A stretch of DNA of 64,000 nucleotides from Acidobacteriota bacterium (lineage in GTDB: Bacteria; Acidobacteriota; Polarisedimenticolia; J045). The position numbers and the translations under genes are program-made. The stretch is from contig JAGOJY010000001.1 of the NCBI GenBank assembly GCA_017994815.1, positions 1-64,000 on the forward strand. The letters are read 5' to 3'. Shown piece by piece: positions 1-7,426 of the stretch; within the stretch, counting starts at the first letter, position 1, and each line of letters starts with the position of its first letter. Under the pieces are notes generated by a model. It did not search any database. It had not been told where the DNA came from and was given only the letters and a program-made list of their open reading frames with translations.

Positions 1-241
1 GCAGCTTCTTCCAGTAGTCCGGGCCAAAGGCCGAAGAGCGGAACCAGCGCCCGCAGCTGCGGCAGCTGAACTGCGCCACCACCCCCGGCTTGCGCCGGAC
101 CCGGCGCAGCCCGCGGCTGTAGTACCAGCCCGGGGCCGGCAGGTCCAGGTGGTGCTCGCATTCCGGGTTCGGGCAATGCGGCGGCACGAAGTGCAACACG
201 TTGGCGGGGACCGTCCGGGGTTCGTGGTAGCGCGCGGCCAT
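1..241 (-). CDS. Zinc-ribbon protein, possibly transposase-related (cut by window edge)
   Basis: The first 80 residues are visible from an ATG at 241 reading leftward; the rest lies outside the window. Two cysteine pairs, at residues 23/28 (CPNPEC) and 60/63 (CRSC), form a zinc-ribbon pattern, followed by RWFRSSAFGPDYWKKL. A CPNPxC plus C-x-x-C-x-x-x-F arrangement before a Tyr/Trp-rich stretch resembles the N-terminal zinc ribbons of some transposase-like proteins. That resemblance is from memory and not proven. A perfect inverted repeat (381-407) lies 140 bases upstream, which would fit a mobile or REP-type context. It could equally be a free-standing zinc-ribbon protein. Confidence 0.6.
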   Translation of the reverse strand, partial: MAARYHEPRTVPANVLHFVPPHCPNPECEHHLDLPAPGWYYSRGLRRVRRKPGVVAQFSCRSCGRWFRSSAFGPDYWKKL

Positions 242-380
242 GGCCCTATCGGACCACACCGCGAGCCTCGTGGGGGCGCGCGACTACCGGAGGTGTCCCG
301 CTCCCGGGAATCGTGCCCGAAGCCCGCGTTTCAGCCGCAGTTTCGCGCCGGCGTGTGGCGTTTCAGGCTCACTAAAGACG

Positions 381-407
381 CGGGGACAGGTGTGCCACCT
401 GTCCCCG
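381..407. repeat. Perfect 12-bp inverted repeat with 3-base loop (REP-like or terminator)
   Basis: CGGGGACAGGTG and its exact reverse complement flank a TGC loop. It sits 13 bases past the mscL stop, so it could end leftward mscL transcription (TCTTTAG follows on that strand). The GGGGACAG...CTGTCCCC core is also the hallmark of REP elements associated with Y1 (RAYT) transposases. A related, more degenerate pair occurs at 49707-49760. Confidence 0.7.
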
Positions 408-419
408 TCGGGTTACCGG

Positions 420-866
420 TTACTTCGAAACCTCGGATGTGCAGAAGGCGCAGCGCGTCGCCTTGAGCGGGAGCTTCGACAGGCAATAGGGGCAGTCCTT
501 CTGCTCGGGCGCCGGCGCCGGTTCCGGCTCGGCCCGCTTCAGCTTGTTGAAGTACCGGACCATCATGAAGATCACGAACGCGACGATCAGGAAGTCGATC
601 ACCGCGTTGATGAACAGGCCGACATTGAGCGTCGGCGCGCCGGCGGCCTTGGCCTCGGCCAGAGTCGCGTAGCTCGTGCCCGAGAGGTTCACGAACAGCT
701 GCGAGAAGTCCACTTTGCCGAGCAGCAGCCCGATCGGCGGCATCAACACGTCGTTGACGAAGGAGTTGATGATCTTGCCGAACGCGCCGCCGATGATCAC
801 GCCGACAGCCAGGTCGATCACGCTACCGCGAGCCGCGAATTCCCTGAATTCCTTGGCCAATCCCAT
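420..866 (-). CDS. mscL: Large-conductance mechanosensitive channel MscL with C-terminal zinc ribbon
   Basis: A 148-residue protein forming a homopentameric inner-membrane channel that opens on hypo-osmotic shock. The N-terminal helix [20 protein letters not shown], the pore-lining first membrane segment (about 15-50) and the second (about 80-105) match the family. The start at 866 is set by an AAAGGAGG ribosome site 4 bases upstream; the reading frame extends further but without support. Beyond the usual cytoplasmic helix there is an acidic/proline linker and then CPYC...CAFC (C125, C128, C139, C142). This zinc ribbon is absent from the 136-residue E. coli protein and resembles the rubredoxin-like tails seen on MscL of several phyla. 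It is separate from motB upstream. Confidence 0.95.
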   Translation of the reverse strand: MGLAKEFREFAARGSVIDLAVGVIIGGAFGKIINSFVNDVLMPPIGLLLGKVDFSQLFVNLSGTSYATLAEAKAAGAPTLNVGLFINAVIDFLIVAFVIFMMVRYFNKLKRAEPEPAPAPEQKDCPYCLSKLPLKATRCAFCTSEVSK

Positions 867-931
867 GATCCCTCCTTTGCGGGGCCAGCATTGTAGTCCG
901 CAAGGGAGGGCCATTACGGGATGCGGCGCGC

Positions 932-1618
932 TTATTTGACGATGACGATGTCGACGCGGCGGTTGCGGGCGCGCCCCTGCTCCAGCGTGTTCGGCGCGAT
1001 CGGCCGGAACTCCCCAAACCCCACGATCCACACCCGTTCCGGCCGGATCGAGGACTGTGTCATGAGGTAGTAGCCGACGTTGAGCGCGCGATCGACCGAC
1101 AGGTGCCAGTTCGAGGGGTACTGCGCGGAATGGATCGGGGAGTCGTCGGTGTGTCCCTCGATGCGGATTTCGTTCGTGATCGAGGACAACGTGTGGGCCA
1201 GGGAGTCGAGGACCGGCAAGGCCCCCGGCTTGAGCTGCGCCGCGCCGGGATCGAAGAGCAGCATCTCCGCGACGTGGACCGTCACCCCGCCGTCGTTCTC
1301 GCTGACGCTCGCGCCCCCGGAGCTGATGGCGTCGCTGAGCGTGGACTCGACGATCGAACTGATGCTCTCCGTCACGGCCGCCGGCTTCGGCGGGACCGGG
1401 ACCTCCATCGCGCCCATGCTGCCCTGCATCACGCCGGACCCGCCGCCGAGCAGCGTGCCGAAGGCCTGCATCAGCGCCGTGAACTTCTGCGCGTCGACCT
1501 GCGAAGCGGCGTAGAGGATCACGAACAGGCCCAACAGCAGCGTGATCAGGTCGGCGTAGGTGAGGAGCCAGCGCTCGTCGCCCCCGTGCTCGCCGCCGCC
1601 GTGCTTCCTGCGCGGCAT
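932..1618 (-). CDS. motB: Flagellar motor/stator protein MotB (OmpA domain)
   Basis: A 228-residue stator subunit. A short basic cytoplasmic N-terminus precedes one membrane segment (about 20-40, [17 protein letters not shown]) whose aspartate is the proton- or sodium-binding residue of the stator channel. After a linker comes a C-terminal OmpA-type peptidoglycan-binding domain ([10 protein letters not shown]..., then [11 protein letters not shown]...[11 protein letters not shown]). The ATG at 1618 lies one base after the motA stop, so the pair is translated together. No flagellar structural genes are nearby, so a stator for another machine, such as gliding, cannot be excluded. The YADLITLLL signature favours the flagellar type. 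Confidence 0.93.
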   Translation of the reverse strand: MPRRKHGGGEHGGDERWLLTYADLITLLLGLFVILYAASQVDAQKFTALMQAFGTLLGGGSGVMQGSMGAMEVPVPPKPAAVTESISSIVESTLSDAISSGGASVSENDGGVTVHVAEMLLFDPGAAQLKPGALPVLDSLAHTLSSITNEIRIEGHTDDSPIHSAQYPSNWHLSVDRALNVGYYLMTQSSIRPERVWIVGFGEFRPIAPNTLEQGRARNRRVDIVIVK

Positions 1619-1619
1619 G

Positions 1620-2396
1620 TCAGCGGATCTCTTGCTGACTCGCCGGCAGCATCGACTGCAGCTTGGCCTTGGTGATCGCGGGCGCCTCGCCGGACTGGAT
1701 CGACAGCACGCCCTCGAGCACCACCTCCATCGAGAGGCTCTCCTCGCCGTGGATCGTCTTCAGCTTGTCCGCGATCGGCAGCCAGACGATGTTGGCCATG
1801 AACACGCCCCACAGCGTCGCGATGAACGCGGTGGCGATGTGGTGGATCAGGTCGTTGGGATCGCCGCCGGCATTCGCCAGCGTCGAGATCAGGCCCATCA
1901 CCGTGCCGATGATGCCCATTGTCGGTGAGTACCCGCCCATCTTCTGGAAGATCCCGGCGTTGGCGTGGTGCCTCTCCGTCACGTAGTTCATCTCGGCGTC
2001 GGCAACCGAGCGGATGCTCGTCGGGTCCATGCCGTCGATCGCGAAGCCGAGCAGACGCCGCAGGAAGTGGTTGCCGATCTTCGGCAGTTCCTTCTCCATC
2101 GAGAGCAGGCTCTGCCGCCGCACCGCCTTGGCGATCTCGACGATCTCCTCGATCAGCTTGCCGATGTCTTCCTTGGGCGGCATGAAGGCCACCATCGCGA
2201 CCTTCCAGATCCGCACGAACTGGCCCAGCGAGCTGCCGATCATCGCGGTGGCCAGCGTGCCGCCGAACACGATCAGCATGGCCGGGACGAGGAACAGGGC
2301 CCCCATCTTGCCGCCTTCGAGCATGAACGAGCCGAAGATGGCGAGCACGCCCAGGAGCAGCCCGACGACGGTCCCGATCTCGAGACCCTTCTTCAT
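1620..2396 (-). CDS. motA: Flagellar motor stator protein MotA
   Basis: A 258-residue four-helix membrane protein that forms the stator ion channel with MotB. It begins MKKGLEIGTVVGLLLGVLAI; the periplasmic-side helices near the C-terminus contain SPTMGIIGTVMGLISTL and the conserved GVFMANIVWLPIADKLK. The large cytoplasmic loop carries charged residues (EIAKAVRRQSLL...ME) that in the family contact the rotor. The start is the ATG at 2396; the frame stays open upstream for over 1 kb, but that stretch is antisense to the next gene and has no MotA homology. It forms a two-gene operon with motB. Confidence 0.93.
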   Translation of the reverse strand: MKKGLEIGTVVGLLLGVLAIFGSFMLEGGKMGALFLVPAMLIVFGGTLATAMIGSSLGQFVRIWKVAMVAFMPPKEDIGKLIEEIVEIAKAVRRQSLLSMEKELPKIGNHFLRRLLGFAIDGMDPTSIRSVADAEMNYVTERHHANAGIFQKMGGYSPTMGIIGTVMGLISTLANAGGDPNDLIHHIATAFIATLWGVFMANIVWLPIADKLKTIHGEESLSMEVVLEGVLSIQSGEAPAITKAKLQSMLPASQQEIR

Positions 2397-2452
2397 CCGC
2401 ACCGCCTCCGTTGCAGGCTTCACCGGCTTTTCGGTCGCGTTCGCCCGTTCCT

Positions 2453-2537
2453 GTAGGGGCCGCCGCAGGCGGCCCGGCACGCGAGATCGCCCGGGGCACG
2501 GACGAGTTCTGGTGGGGGCCGCCGCGGGCGGCCCGCC
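2453..2537. repeat. Two copies of a GTAGGGGCCGCC palindromic intergenic repeat
   Basis: Copy one is 2453-2480 (stem GGGCCGCC, loop GCA, stem GGCGGCCC). Copy two is 2512-2537 with the same 8-bp stem and loop GCG. They lie in the gap between the divergent motA and DUF4126 genes. Further copies are at 12622-12650 and 55629-55654. They behave like dispersed REP elements rather than terminators, since these two sit at the 5' ends of both flanking genes. Confidence 0.75.
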
Positions 2538-2678
2538 ATGTGCCGGGCGCCAAAACGCCCGGTTCGGCACGACGTCATGCCGGGTGCGCGGGCCGGGCAT
2601 TAGAATGGCCCGCAGGGGGGCCCGCCGGACGCCCCGAAAGGCGTGGCCGCGAGGCGGCGGTCCTCCCCGGGGCCAGGC

Positions 2679-3299
2679 ATGGACGCTCTCTCGATAGCCG
2701 CCCAGATTCTCGTCGGGATTTCGCTCGCCGCTTGTTGCGGGCTGCGGGCTTTCCTGCCCCCCTTCGTCCTCGGCCTGGCGGTCCGGCTCAACGTCGGCCA
2801 GCTCCTGCCGGGAATCCCGATCGAGCTGAACCCGGCGTTCAACTGGCTCGGCTCGAACACGGCGCTGATCGTCTTCGGGACCGCCGTGGTGCTCGAACTG
2901 CTCGCCGACAAGGTGCCGGTCATCGACCACGCGCTGGACGTGGTCCAGACGGTGGTCCGCCCGCTCGCCGGCGGGCTCGTCGTCGCGGCCTCGTTCCAGG
3001 ACGCGCCCGTCCCGGTCGCGGCGGCGGCCGGGCTGATCGCGGGTGCACCGATCGCGGGCGCCGTCCACGTCGGCAAGGCCAAGATCAGGATCCTCTCCAC
3101 GCTGGGCACCGGCGGGCTCGCCTCGCCGGTCCTGTCGGTGATCGAGGATGCGCTGGCGCTGCTCGGTTCGATCCTGTCGGTCGTGTTCGCTCTGTTTGCC
3201 ATTCTCCTGATCGTGTTCGGGATTTTCGTGACCCGGAAGGCGCTCCGAGGCTTCCACCGACGCGCCGTGCGCCTGCAGGAGAACCTCGAAAACCGCTGA
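2679..3299 (+). CDS. DUF4126 family membrane protein
   Basis: A 206-residue hydrophobic protein starting MDALSIAAQILVGISLAACC. It shows about five to six membrane segments, the GLRAFLPPFVLGLA motif and HALDVVQTVVRPLAGGLVVA typical of DUF4126 proteins, whose function is unknown. A GTG at 2643 in the same frame would add 12 residues, but the ATG at 2679 opens directly on the hydrophobic segment. A TAGAAT box at 2601-2606 could be its promoter with a leader of about 65 bases. It stands alone between motA and the secreted protein at 3331. Confidence 0.85.
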   Translation: MDALSIAAQILVGISLAACCGLRAFLPPFVLGLAVRLNVGQLLPGIPIELNPAFNWLGSNTALIVFGTAVVLELLADKVPVIDHALDVVQTVVRPLAGGLVVAASFQDAPVPVAAAAGLIAGAPIAGAVHVGKAKIRILSTLGTGGLASPVLSVIEDALALLGSILSVVFALFAILLIVFGIFVTRKALRGFHRRAVRLQENLENR

Positions 3300-3318
3300 T
3301 GCGGCGCGGGCTCCCGCG

Positions 3319-3324
3319 TATCTT
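3319..3324 (+). promoter_or_regulatory. -10 box of a probable leaderless promoter (gene at 3331)
   Basis: TATCTT ends six bases before the ATG at 3331, so transcription would start at or next to the A of the start codon. No Shine-Dalgarno sequence or clear -35 box is visible. Confidence 0.6.
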
Positions 3325-3330
3325 TGCGGG

Positions 3331-4785
3331 ATGCAATTACCGCGCTTGGCACTCGTGTGTCTTCTCGCGGCGTCGCTCCCGGCTTTCGCGGAGCCGGTCG
3401 AGTTGCCGGTGGACATGGAGGTCGAGGCGCAGCGGATCTCGATGTCCCTGCGCGGCGGCCGGGTGGACGTGCTCGTCGACCCCGACGCGGAGCCGGGCCT
3501 GACCGTCAAGGACCTCGTGCGCGGCGAAGAGAGCGGCGGCTTCGTCCTGATCGAGCAGGACGGGGCGTCGCTCACCGTCGGCCAGCCGCACGGCGACGAG
3601 GTGACGGCCCCGCGGCTCGCGGTCGAACTGGTCATCGGCCCCGGCCAGGTGCTCGAACTGAGCGGCGAGGACCTCTCCGTCACCGTCGAGGGACTGGCCC
3701 CGCCGCCGGCCGCCCCGCCGCGCGAAGCCGGCGAGGCCGGCAGCGCGCTCGCCGCCCCCGCGCCGATCCCGGGCATCCGCCTCGACCTCGTCCACTCGAT
3801 CGTCCGCGTCAGCGCGGTGGGCGGGCTGAACCTGAAGGCGAACGACACCGCGGTTCAGGCCGAGCGCCTGCGCGGCCTGGTCCAGGCCGAGCTGGAGGGC
3901 GGCCGCCTGGCGCTCGACGACCAGGAGGGCCCGGTGCACCTCAGGGGCTCCAACGCCGACGTCACGCTCGCGCAGGCCATAGGCGACGTCGAGTTCGCGC
4001 TCGAAGGCGGGAACCTGTCGATCGCGGCCGGCGCGGGGTCGTGCAAGGGCCGCTCGCGCTCGACGCTCGTGCGGATCGAGGGCTGGCAGGGCGGGGTGAC
4101 GCTGGACGGCGAACTCAACCAGGTCGAGGTCCGCGAGTCCGGCGCGCCGGAAGCACAGCTCTCGGTCTCGGGCGAGCGGAACGATGTCCTCGTCGAGCAG
4201 TTCCGTGGCGCCGTCACGGCGCAGGTCACGGGCGGCTCGCTGCGCGCCACGGACATCGGCGTGCGGGTGCGCGTCGAGGCGACCGAGGGCGCGCAGGTGC
4301 GCGTCGAGCGCGTCAAGGAAGGTGCCGAGGTCCGCTCTTCCGAGCGCGCGACGCTCACGGTCAACGACGTCGGCCAGCGCCTGTGGGCCGTCGTGCGCGA
4401 CGGATCGCTCGACGCGGAAGGCATGGCGGAGCTGGAGCTGCGCGCCGATTCGGCCGTCGTCAACGTGCGGAGCATCACCGGGCGCGCGCGGGTGCAGGCG
4501 ACCGACACGCAGCTCGGGCTCGACCTCTCCGCCTCGCGCGTTCACCCGGACGTGAAGCTCGGCGGGTCGACGCAGGCCTCGATCGTGATGCCGGCGCCGT
4601 GCGTGGTCCGGGTTTCCGAGCCCGAGATGGCGGGCCAGGTCACCGTGTCCGGTTGCGAGCTCTCGGACGGCAGCAACCGGCCGGGGACCAGCCCGTACGG
4701 CCGGCGGCCGGGGTCGCGGCCGGACCTGCTGCTGATCGCCCACCTCGACGGTTCGGCCGAGCTGAACGTCCGCGCGACGCCATAA
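3331..4785 (+). CDS. Secreted beta-rich protein of unknown function (DUF4097-like)
   Basis: A 484-residue protein with a cleavable signal peptide (LALVCLLAASLPAFAEP, cleavage near residue 21). The rest is an array of short alternating hydrophobic strands with glycine and asparagine turns. This suggests a right-handed beta-helix or adhesin-like fold such as those of DUF4097 proteins, but no catalytic motif is visible. A proline/alanine-rich linker lies around residues 128-142. It probably acts in the periplasm or at the cell surface. The start is supported by the -10 box exactly six bases upstream. The HAD gene follows 32 bases downstream. Confidence 0.8.
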   Translation: MQLPRLALVCLLAASLPAFAEPVELPVDMEVEAQRISMSLRGGRVDVLVDPDAEPGLTVKDLVRGEESGGFVLIEQDGASLTVGQPHGDEVTAPRLAVELVIGPGQVLELSGEDLSVTVEGLAPPPAAPPREAGEAGSALAAPAPIPGIRLDLVHSIVRVSAVGGLNLKANDTAVQAERLRGLVQAELEGGRLALDDQEGPVHLRGSNADVTLAQAIGDVEFALEGGNLSIAAGAGSCKGRSRSTLVRIEGWQGGVTLDGELNQVEVRESGAPEAQLSVSGERNDVLVEQFRGAVTAQVTGGSLRATDIGVRVRVEATEGAQVRVERVKEGAEVRSSERATLTVNDVGQRLWAVVRDGSLDAEGMAELELRADSAVVNVRSITGRARVQATDTQLGLDLSASRVHPDVKLGGSTQASIVMPAPCVVRVSEPEMAGQVTVSGCELSDGSNRPGTSPYGRRPGSRPDLLLIAHLDGSAELNVRATP

Positions 4786-4817
4786 TCCTCCTGGCGGACA
4801 ACCCGACCGGAGGCCCG

Positions 4818-5519
4818 ATGGAGAACCTGCGCGGCCGCGACGTCGTCCTGCTCGACGCCGGCGGAACGCTGATCACGCTCGACTACGAGCGGGTGCGCCG
4901 CATCCTCGGCGCGGCCGCCGCCGCGGCCACGGACGAGGCCCTGGACCGGGCGGAAACCGCCGCCCGGGGGTGGGCCGCCGACGCCGCGCGGCGCGGCGTG
5001 CGCGTCCGCGCGATCTGGGACGGCTACTTCGGCCGGATCCTGCTCGACGTCGGGGTCGCCGAACCGGCGGTGCCGCGCCTGCTCGGCGAGTTGTGGACCG
5101 CGAACCGCGAGCAGGGGCTGTGGTGCCGGCCGATCGACGGGGCGCCCGCCGTCCTCCGGCAGCTGCGGGCCGCCGGGCTGCGGCTCGCCGTGGTCAGCAA
5201 CGCCGAGGGCCGCGTCGAGCAGGACCTGGCCGAGGCCGGTTACTCCGGCCTGTTCGAGACGGTGGTCGATTCGCACCTGGTCGGCGTGGCCAAGCCCGAC
5301 CCGCGCATTTTCCGGATCGCGCTCGAACGGCTGGGGGCCCGCGCCGGGCAGGCGGTCTACGTCGGCGACGTGCCGGCCTATGACGTCGAGGGTGCGCGGG
5401 CCGCCGGGATCGCGCCGATCCTGGTCGACCCCCTCGGGCTCCACGGCGAGCTCGCCGGGGTGCACCGCATCCGCTCGCTGCAGGAGCTTCCCGCGCTCCT
5501 CGACGTGGGGCACGGGTAG
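4818..5519 (+). CDS. HAD-superfamily hydrolase (HDHD3-like, HAD-IA)
   Basis: A 233-residue soluble phosphatase-type enzyme. Motif I is VLLDAGGTL: the first Asp is the nucleophile, and the second acidic position is Gly, as in HDHD3-type members. Motif II is VVSNAEG, motif III the Lys in GVAKPDPRIF, and motif IV GDVPAYDVEGARAAG. The helical cap between motifs I and II spans about residues 30-100. The substrate is unknown; family members dephosphorylate small phosphoesters. A GGAGG ribosome site lies 4 bases before the ATG. Its TAG stop overlaps the -10 box of the next gene. Confidence 0.88.
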   Translation: MENLRGRDVVLLDAGGTLITLDYERVRRILGAAAAAATDEALDRAETAARGWAADAARRGVRVRAIWDGYFGRILLDVGVAEPAVPRLLGELWTANREQGLWCRPIDGAPAVLRQLRAAGLRLAVVSNAEGRVEQDLAEAGYSGLFETVVDSHLVGVAKPDPRIFRIALERLGARAGQAVYVGDVPAYDVEGARAAGIAPILVDPLGLHGELAGVHRIRSLQELPALLDVGHG

Positions 5520-5522
5520 ACT
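5517..5522 (+). promoter_or_regulatory. -10 box of a probable leaderless promoter (GT9 gene)
   Basis: TAGACT ends six bases before the ATG at 5529 and contains the TAG stop of the preceding HAD gene. No Shine-Dalgarno sequence intervenes. Confidence 0.5.
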
Positions 5523-5528
5523 CGGCGC

Positions 5529-6671
5529 ATGTCGTGGCTCTCGGACGCGATCAAGGTCGCCGACGTGCTCGTCGGCCGGCCGGCGTGCGTCGGCCTCGGG
5601 CTGCTCCCGCGCGCCCGGCGCCGGCCCGCCGCGCCCGCCGAGCCGCGGCGGATCCTCGTCATCCGGCCGGGGGGGATCGGCGACGCCGTCCTGTTCATCC
5701 CGATGCTGCAGCACCTGCGGAAGGTCTGGCCGGACGTGCAGATCGACCTGCTCGCCGAGCGGCGCAACGCCGGCGTGGTGACCGGGACCGGGCTGTTCGC
5801 CGAGGTCCTGCTCTACGACAAGTTCCCGGGCGGGCTGGCCCGCGCGCTGCGCGGGCGCTACGACCTGGTGATCGACACGGAGCAGTACCACTGCCTGTCG
5901 GCGGTCGTCGCGTTCCTCACCGGCGCGCCGCGTCGCGTCGGCTTCGGCACGAACGTCCGGCGGCGCATGCTCACCGACGAGCTGCCGTACGACCAGGAGG
6001 TCTACGAGGTCTACTCGTTCCTCGAGCTCGCGCGCGTCGCGACCGGCCGCGAGCCGGAGTGGGACCCGCAGAAGCCGTTTTACCCGCTGAACGCGCAGGC
6101 CCTCGACTACGCCGGGCGGGTGCTCGCGCCGCTCGGCGAGCGGCCGATCGTCGCGATCCACCCCGGCGCGTCGATCCCGCAGCGGCGCTGGGACCCGCAG
6201 CGCTACGCGGCGCTGGCGCGGATGCTGGCCGAGCGCGGCTGCGGCGTCGTCGTGCTCGGCGCCGCGAGCGACGCGGCGACGGCCGGCCTGGTCGAGCGCT
6301 CGCTGGCGGGGTTGCCGGCGGTCAACGTCGCCGGTCGCTGCAACCTGCTGCAGGCCGCGGCGATCGTCTCGCGCGTGGCGGTGTACATCAGCGCCGACAG
6401 CGGCGTCCTGCACCTGGCGTACGCCGTCGGCACGCCAACCGTGCACCTGTTCGGGCCGGGGGTGCTGTCGAAGTGGGGGCCGCCCGGGAGCCGCTTCCGC
6501 ACGATCGCCGCGCCCGTGCCGTGCTCGCCCTGCACGCGCTACGGCTACACGCCGCCGTGCTGTCAGGGCGTGGTGTGCATGGAGCGCATCACGCCGGAGC
6601 AGGTGCTGGCCGCCGTCGAACTCCAGCTGGCGGGGCGCGACACGCCGCTGCGCCGGACCGGGCAGCCGTGA
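5529..6671 (+). CDS. Glycosyltransferase family 9 (ADP-heptose:LPS heptosyltransferase-like)
   Basis: A 380-residue GT-B enzyme. The N-terminal domain starts with RRILVIRPGGIGDAVLFIPM, the GT9 hallmark. The C-terminal nucleotide-sugar domain has AIHPGAS, then DSGVLHLAYAVGTPTVHLFGP, which lines the sugar-nucleotide site in WaaC/WaaF. It probably transfers a heptose-like sugar to lipopolysaccharide core or another surface glycan on the cytoplasmic face of the inner membrane. A C-terminal cysteine-rich loop (CSPCTRYGYTPPCC) is also found in some GT9 relatives. It overlaps the next gene by one base (TGATG), so the two are coupled. The exact acceptor cannot be told. Confidence 0.9.
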   Translation: MSWLSDAIKVADVLVGRPACVGLGLLPRARRRPAAPAEPRRILVIRPGGIGDAVLFIPMLQHLRKVWPDVQIDLLAERRNAGVVTGTGLFAEVLLYDKFPGGLARALRGRYDLVIDTEQYHCLSAVVAFLTGAPRRVGFGTNVRRRMLTDELPYDQEVYEVYSFLELARVATGREPEWDPQKPFYPLNAQALDYAGRVLAPLGERPIVAIHPGASIPQRRWDPQRYAALARMLAERGCGVVVLGAASDAATAGLVERSLAGLPAVNVAGRCNLLQAAAIVSRVAVYISADSGVLHLAYAVGTPTVHLFGPGVLSKWGPPGSRFRTIAAPVPCSPCTRYGYTPPCCQGVVCMERITPEQVLAAVELQLAGRDTPLRRTGQP

Positions 6672-7426
6672 TGTCCACGGAGTCGCCGGGGGAGGGGTTC
6701 GGCGCGGAGTATTACCGCCGGGTGTTCGGGCTCGACGAGCTGCGCCGCTTCAACATGCACTGGTGGTCGGTGCGCTTCTACGCGCTTTTGGCCCAACGCC
6801 TGTTGCGTCGCGGCGGCGGCCGGCGCGTGTTCGAGGTCGGCTGTGCCCACGGCTATACCCTGGCGCGGCTCGAGCGGCGTTTCGAGACGTTCGGCATCGA
6901 CATCTCCGAGTACGCGATCGAGCGCGCCCGCACGACGGCGCCGCGATCGCGCGTCTGGAGCGCCGACATCGCCGGGCCGCTGCCGCAGGAGATCGAGCGC
7001 GGCGGCTTCGACCTGGTGCTCGCCAAGTACGTGCTCGAGCACCTGCCGCGCCCCGCCGACGCGCTGCGGCGGATCGCGGGGCTGCTCGCGCCGGGCGGTG
7101 CGCTGCTGTACTCGGTGCCCGACACCACCTCGCCCGGCCGGCGGCTCAAGCGCGACCAGTGGTTCGCGTTGAAGGACGAGACGCACGTGTCGCTCCTCGA
7201 ACCCTCCGCGTGGCTCGAGCTGACGCGCGGCGCCGGCCTGACGGTCGAGCGCGTGTTCTCCGACGGGCTGTGGGACGTGCCCTACGTGCGCGGCGTCCCG
7301 CGGCTCCTGCAGTTCGGCATGTTCAGCGTGCCGACCATGGTCTCGGTCCTGTTCGCGGCGCCGATCATCCCGGCGGGCTGGGGCGAGAACCTGATCGTGA
7401 TCGCGCGCGCCGGGGTGCGCCCGTGA
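6671..7426 (+). CDS. Class I SAM-dependent methyltransferase
   Basis: A 251-residue protein. The SAM-binding core begins at VFEVGCAHGYTLARL (motif I), followed by FGIDISEYAIERAR (acidic residue for ribose) and FDLVLAKYVLEHLPRPADALRRI, typical of Methyltransf_11/23 enzymes. A C-terminal hydrophobic stretch (QFGMFSVPTMVSVLFAAPII) could give membrane association. It lies between a GT9 enzyme and a TMTC-like membrane protein, with overlaps on both sides, so it probably methylates a sugar or lipid intermediate of the same surface glycan. This is inferred from context only. Confidence 0.87.
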   Translation: MSTESPGEGFGAEYYRRVFGLDELRRFNMHWWSVRFYALLAQRLLRRGGGRRVFEVGCAHGYTLARLERRFETFGIDISEYAIERARTTAPRSRVWSADIAGPLPQEIERGGFDLVLAKYVLEHLPRPADALRRIAGLLAPGGALLYSVPDTTSPGRRLKRDQWFALKDETHVSLLEPSAWLELTRGAGLTVERVFSDGLWDVPYVRGVPRLLQFGMFSVPTMVSVLFAAPIIPAGWGENLIVIARAGVRP

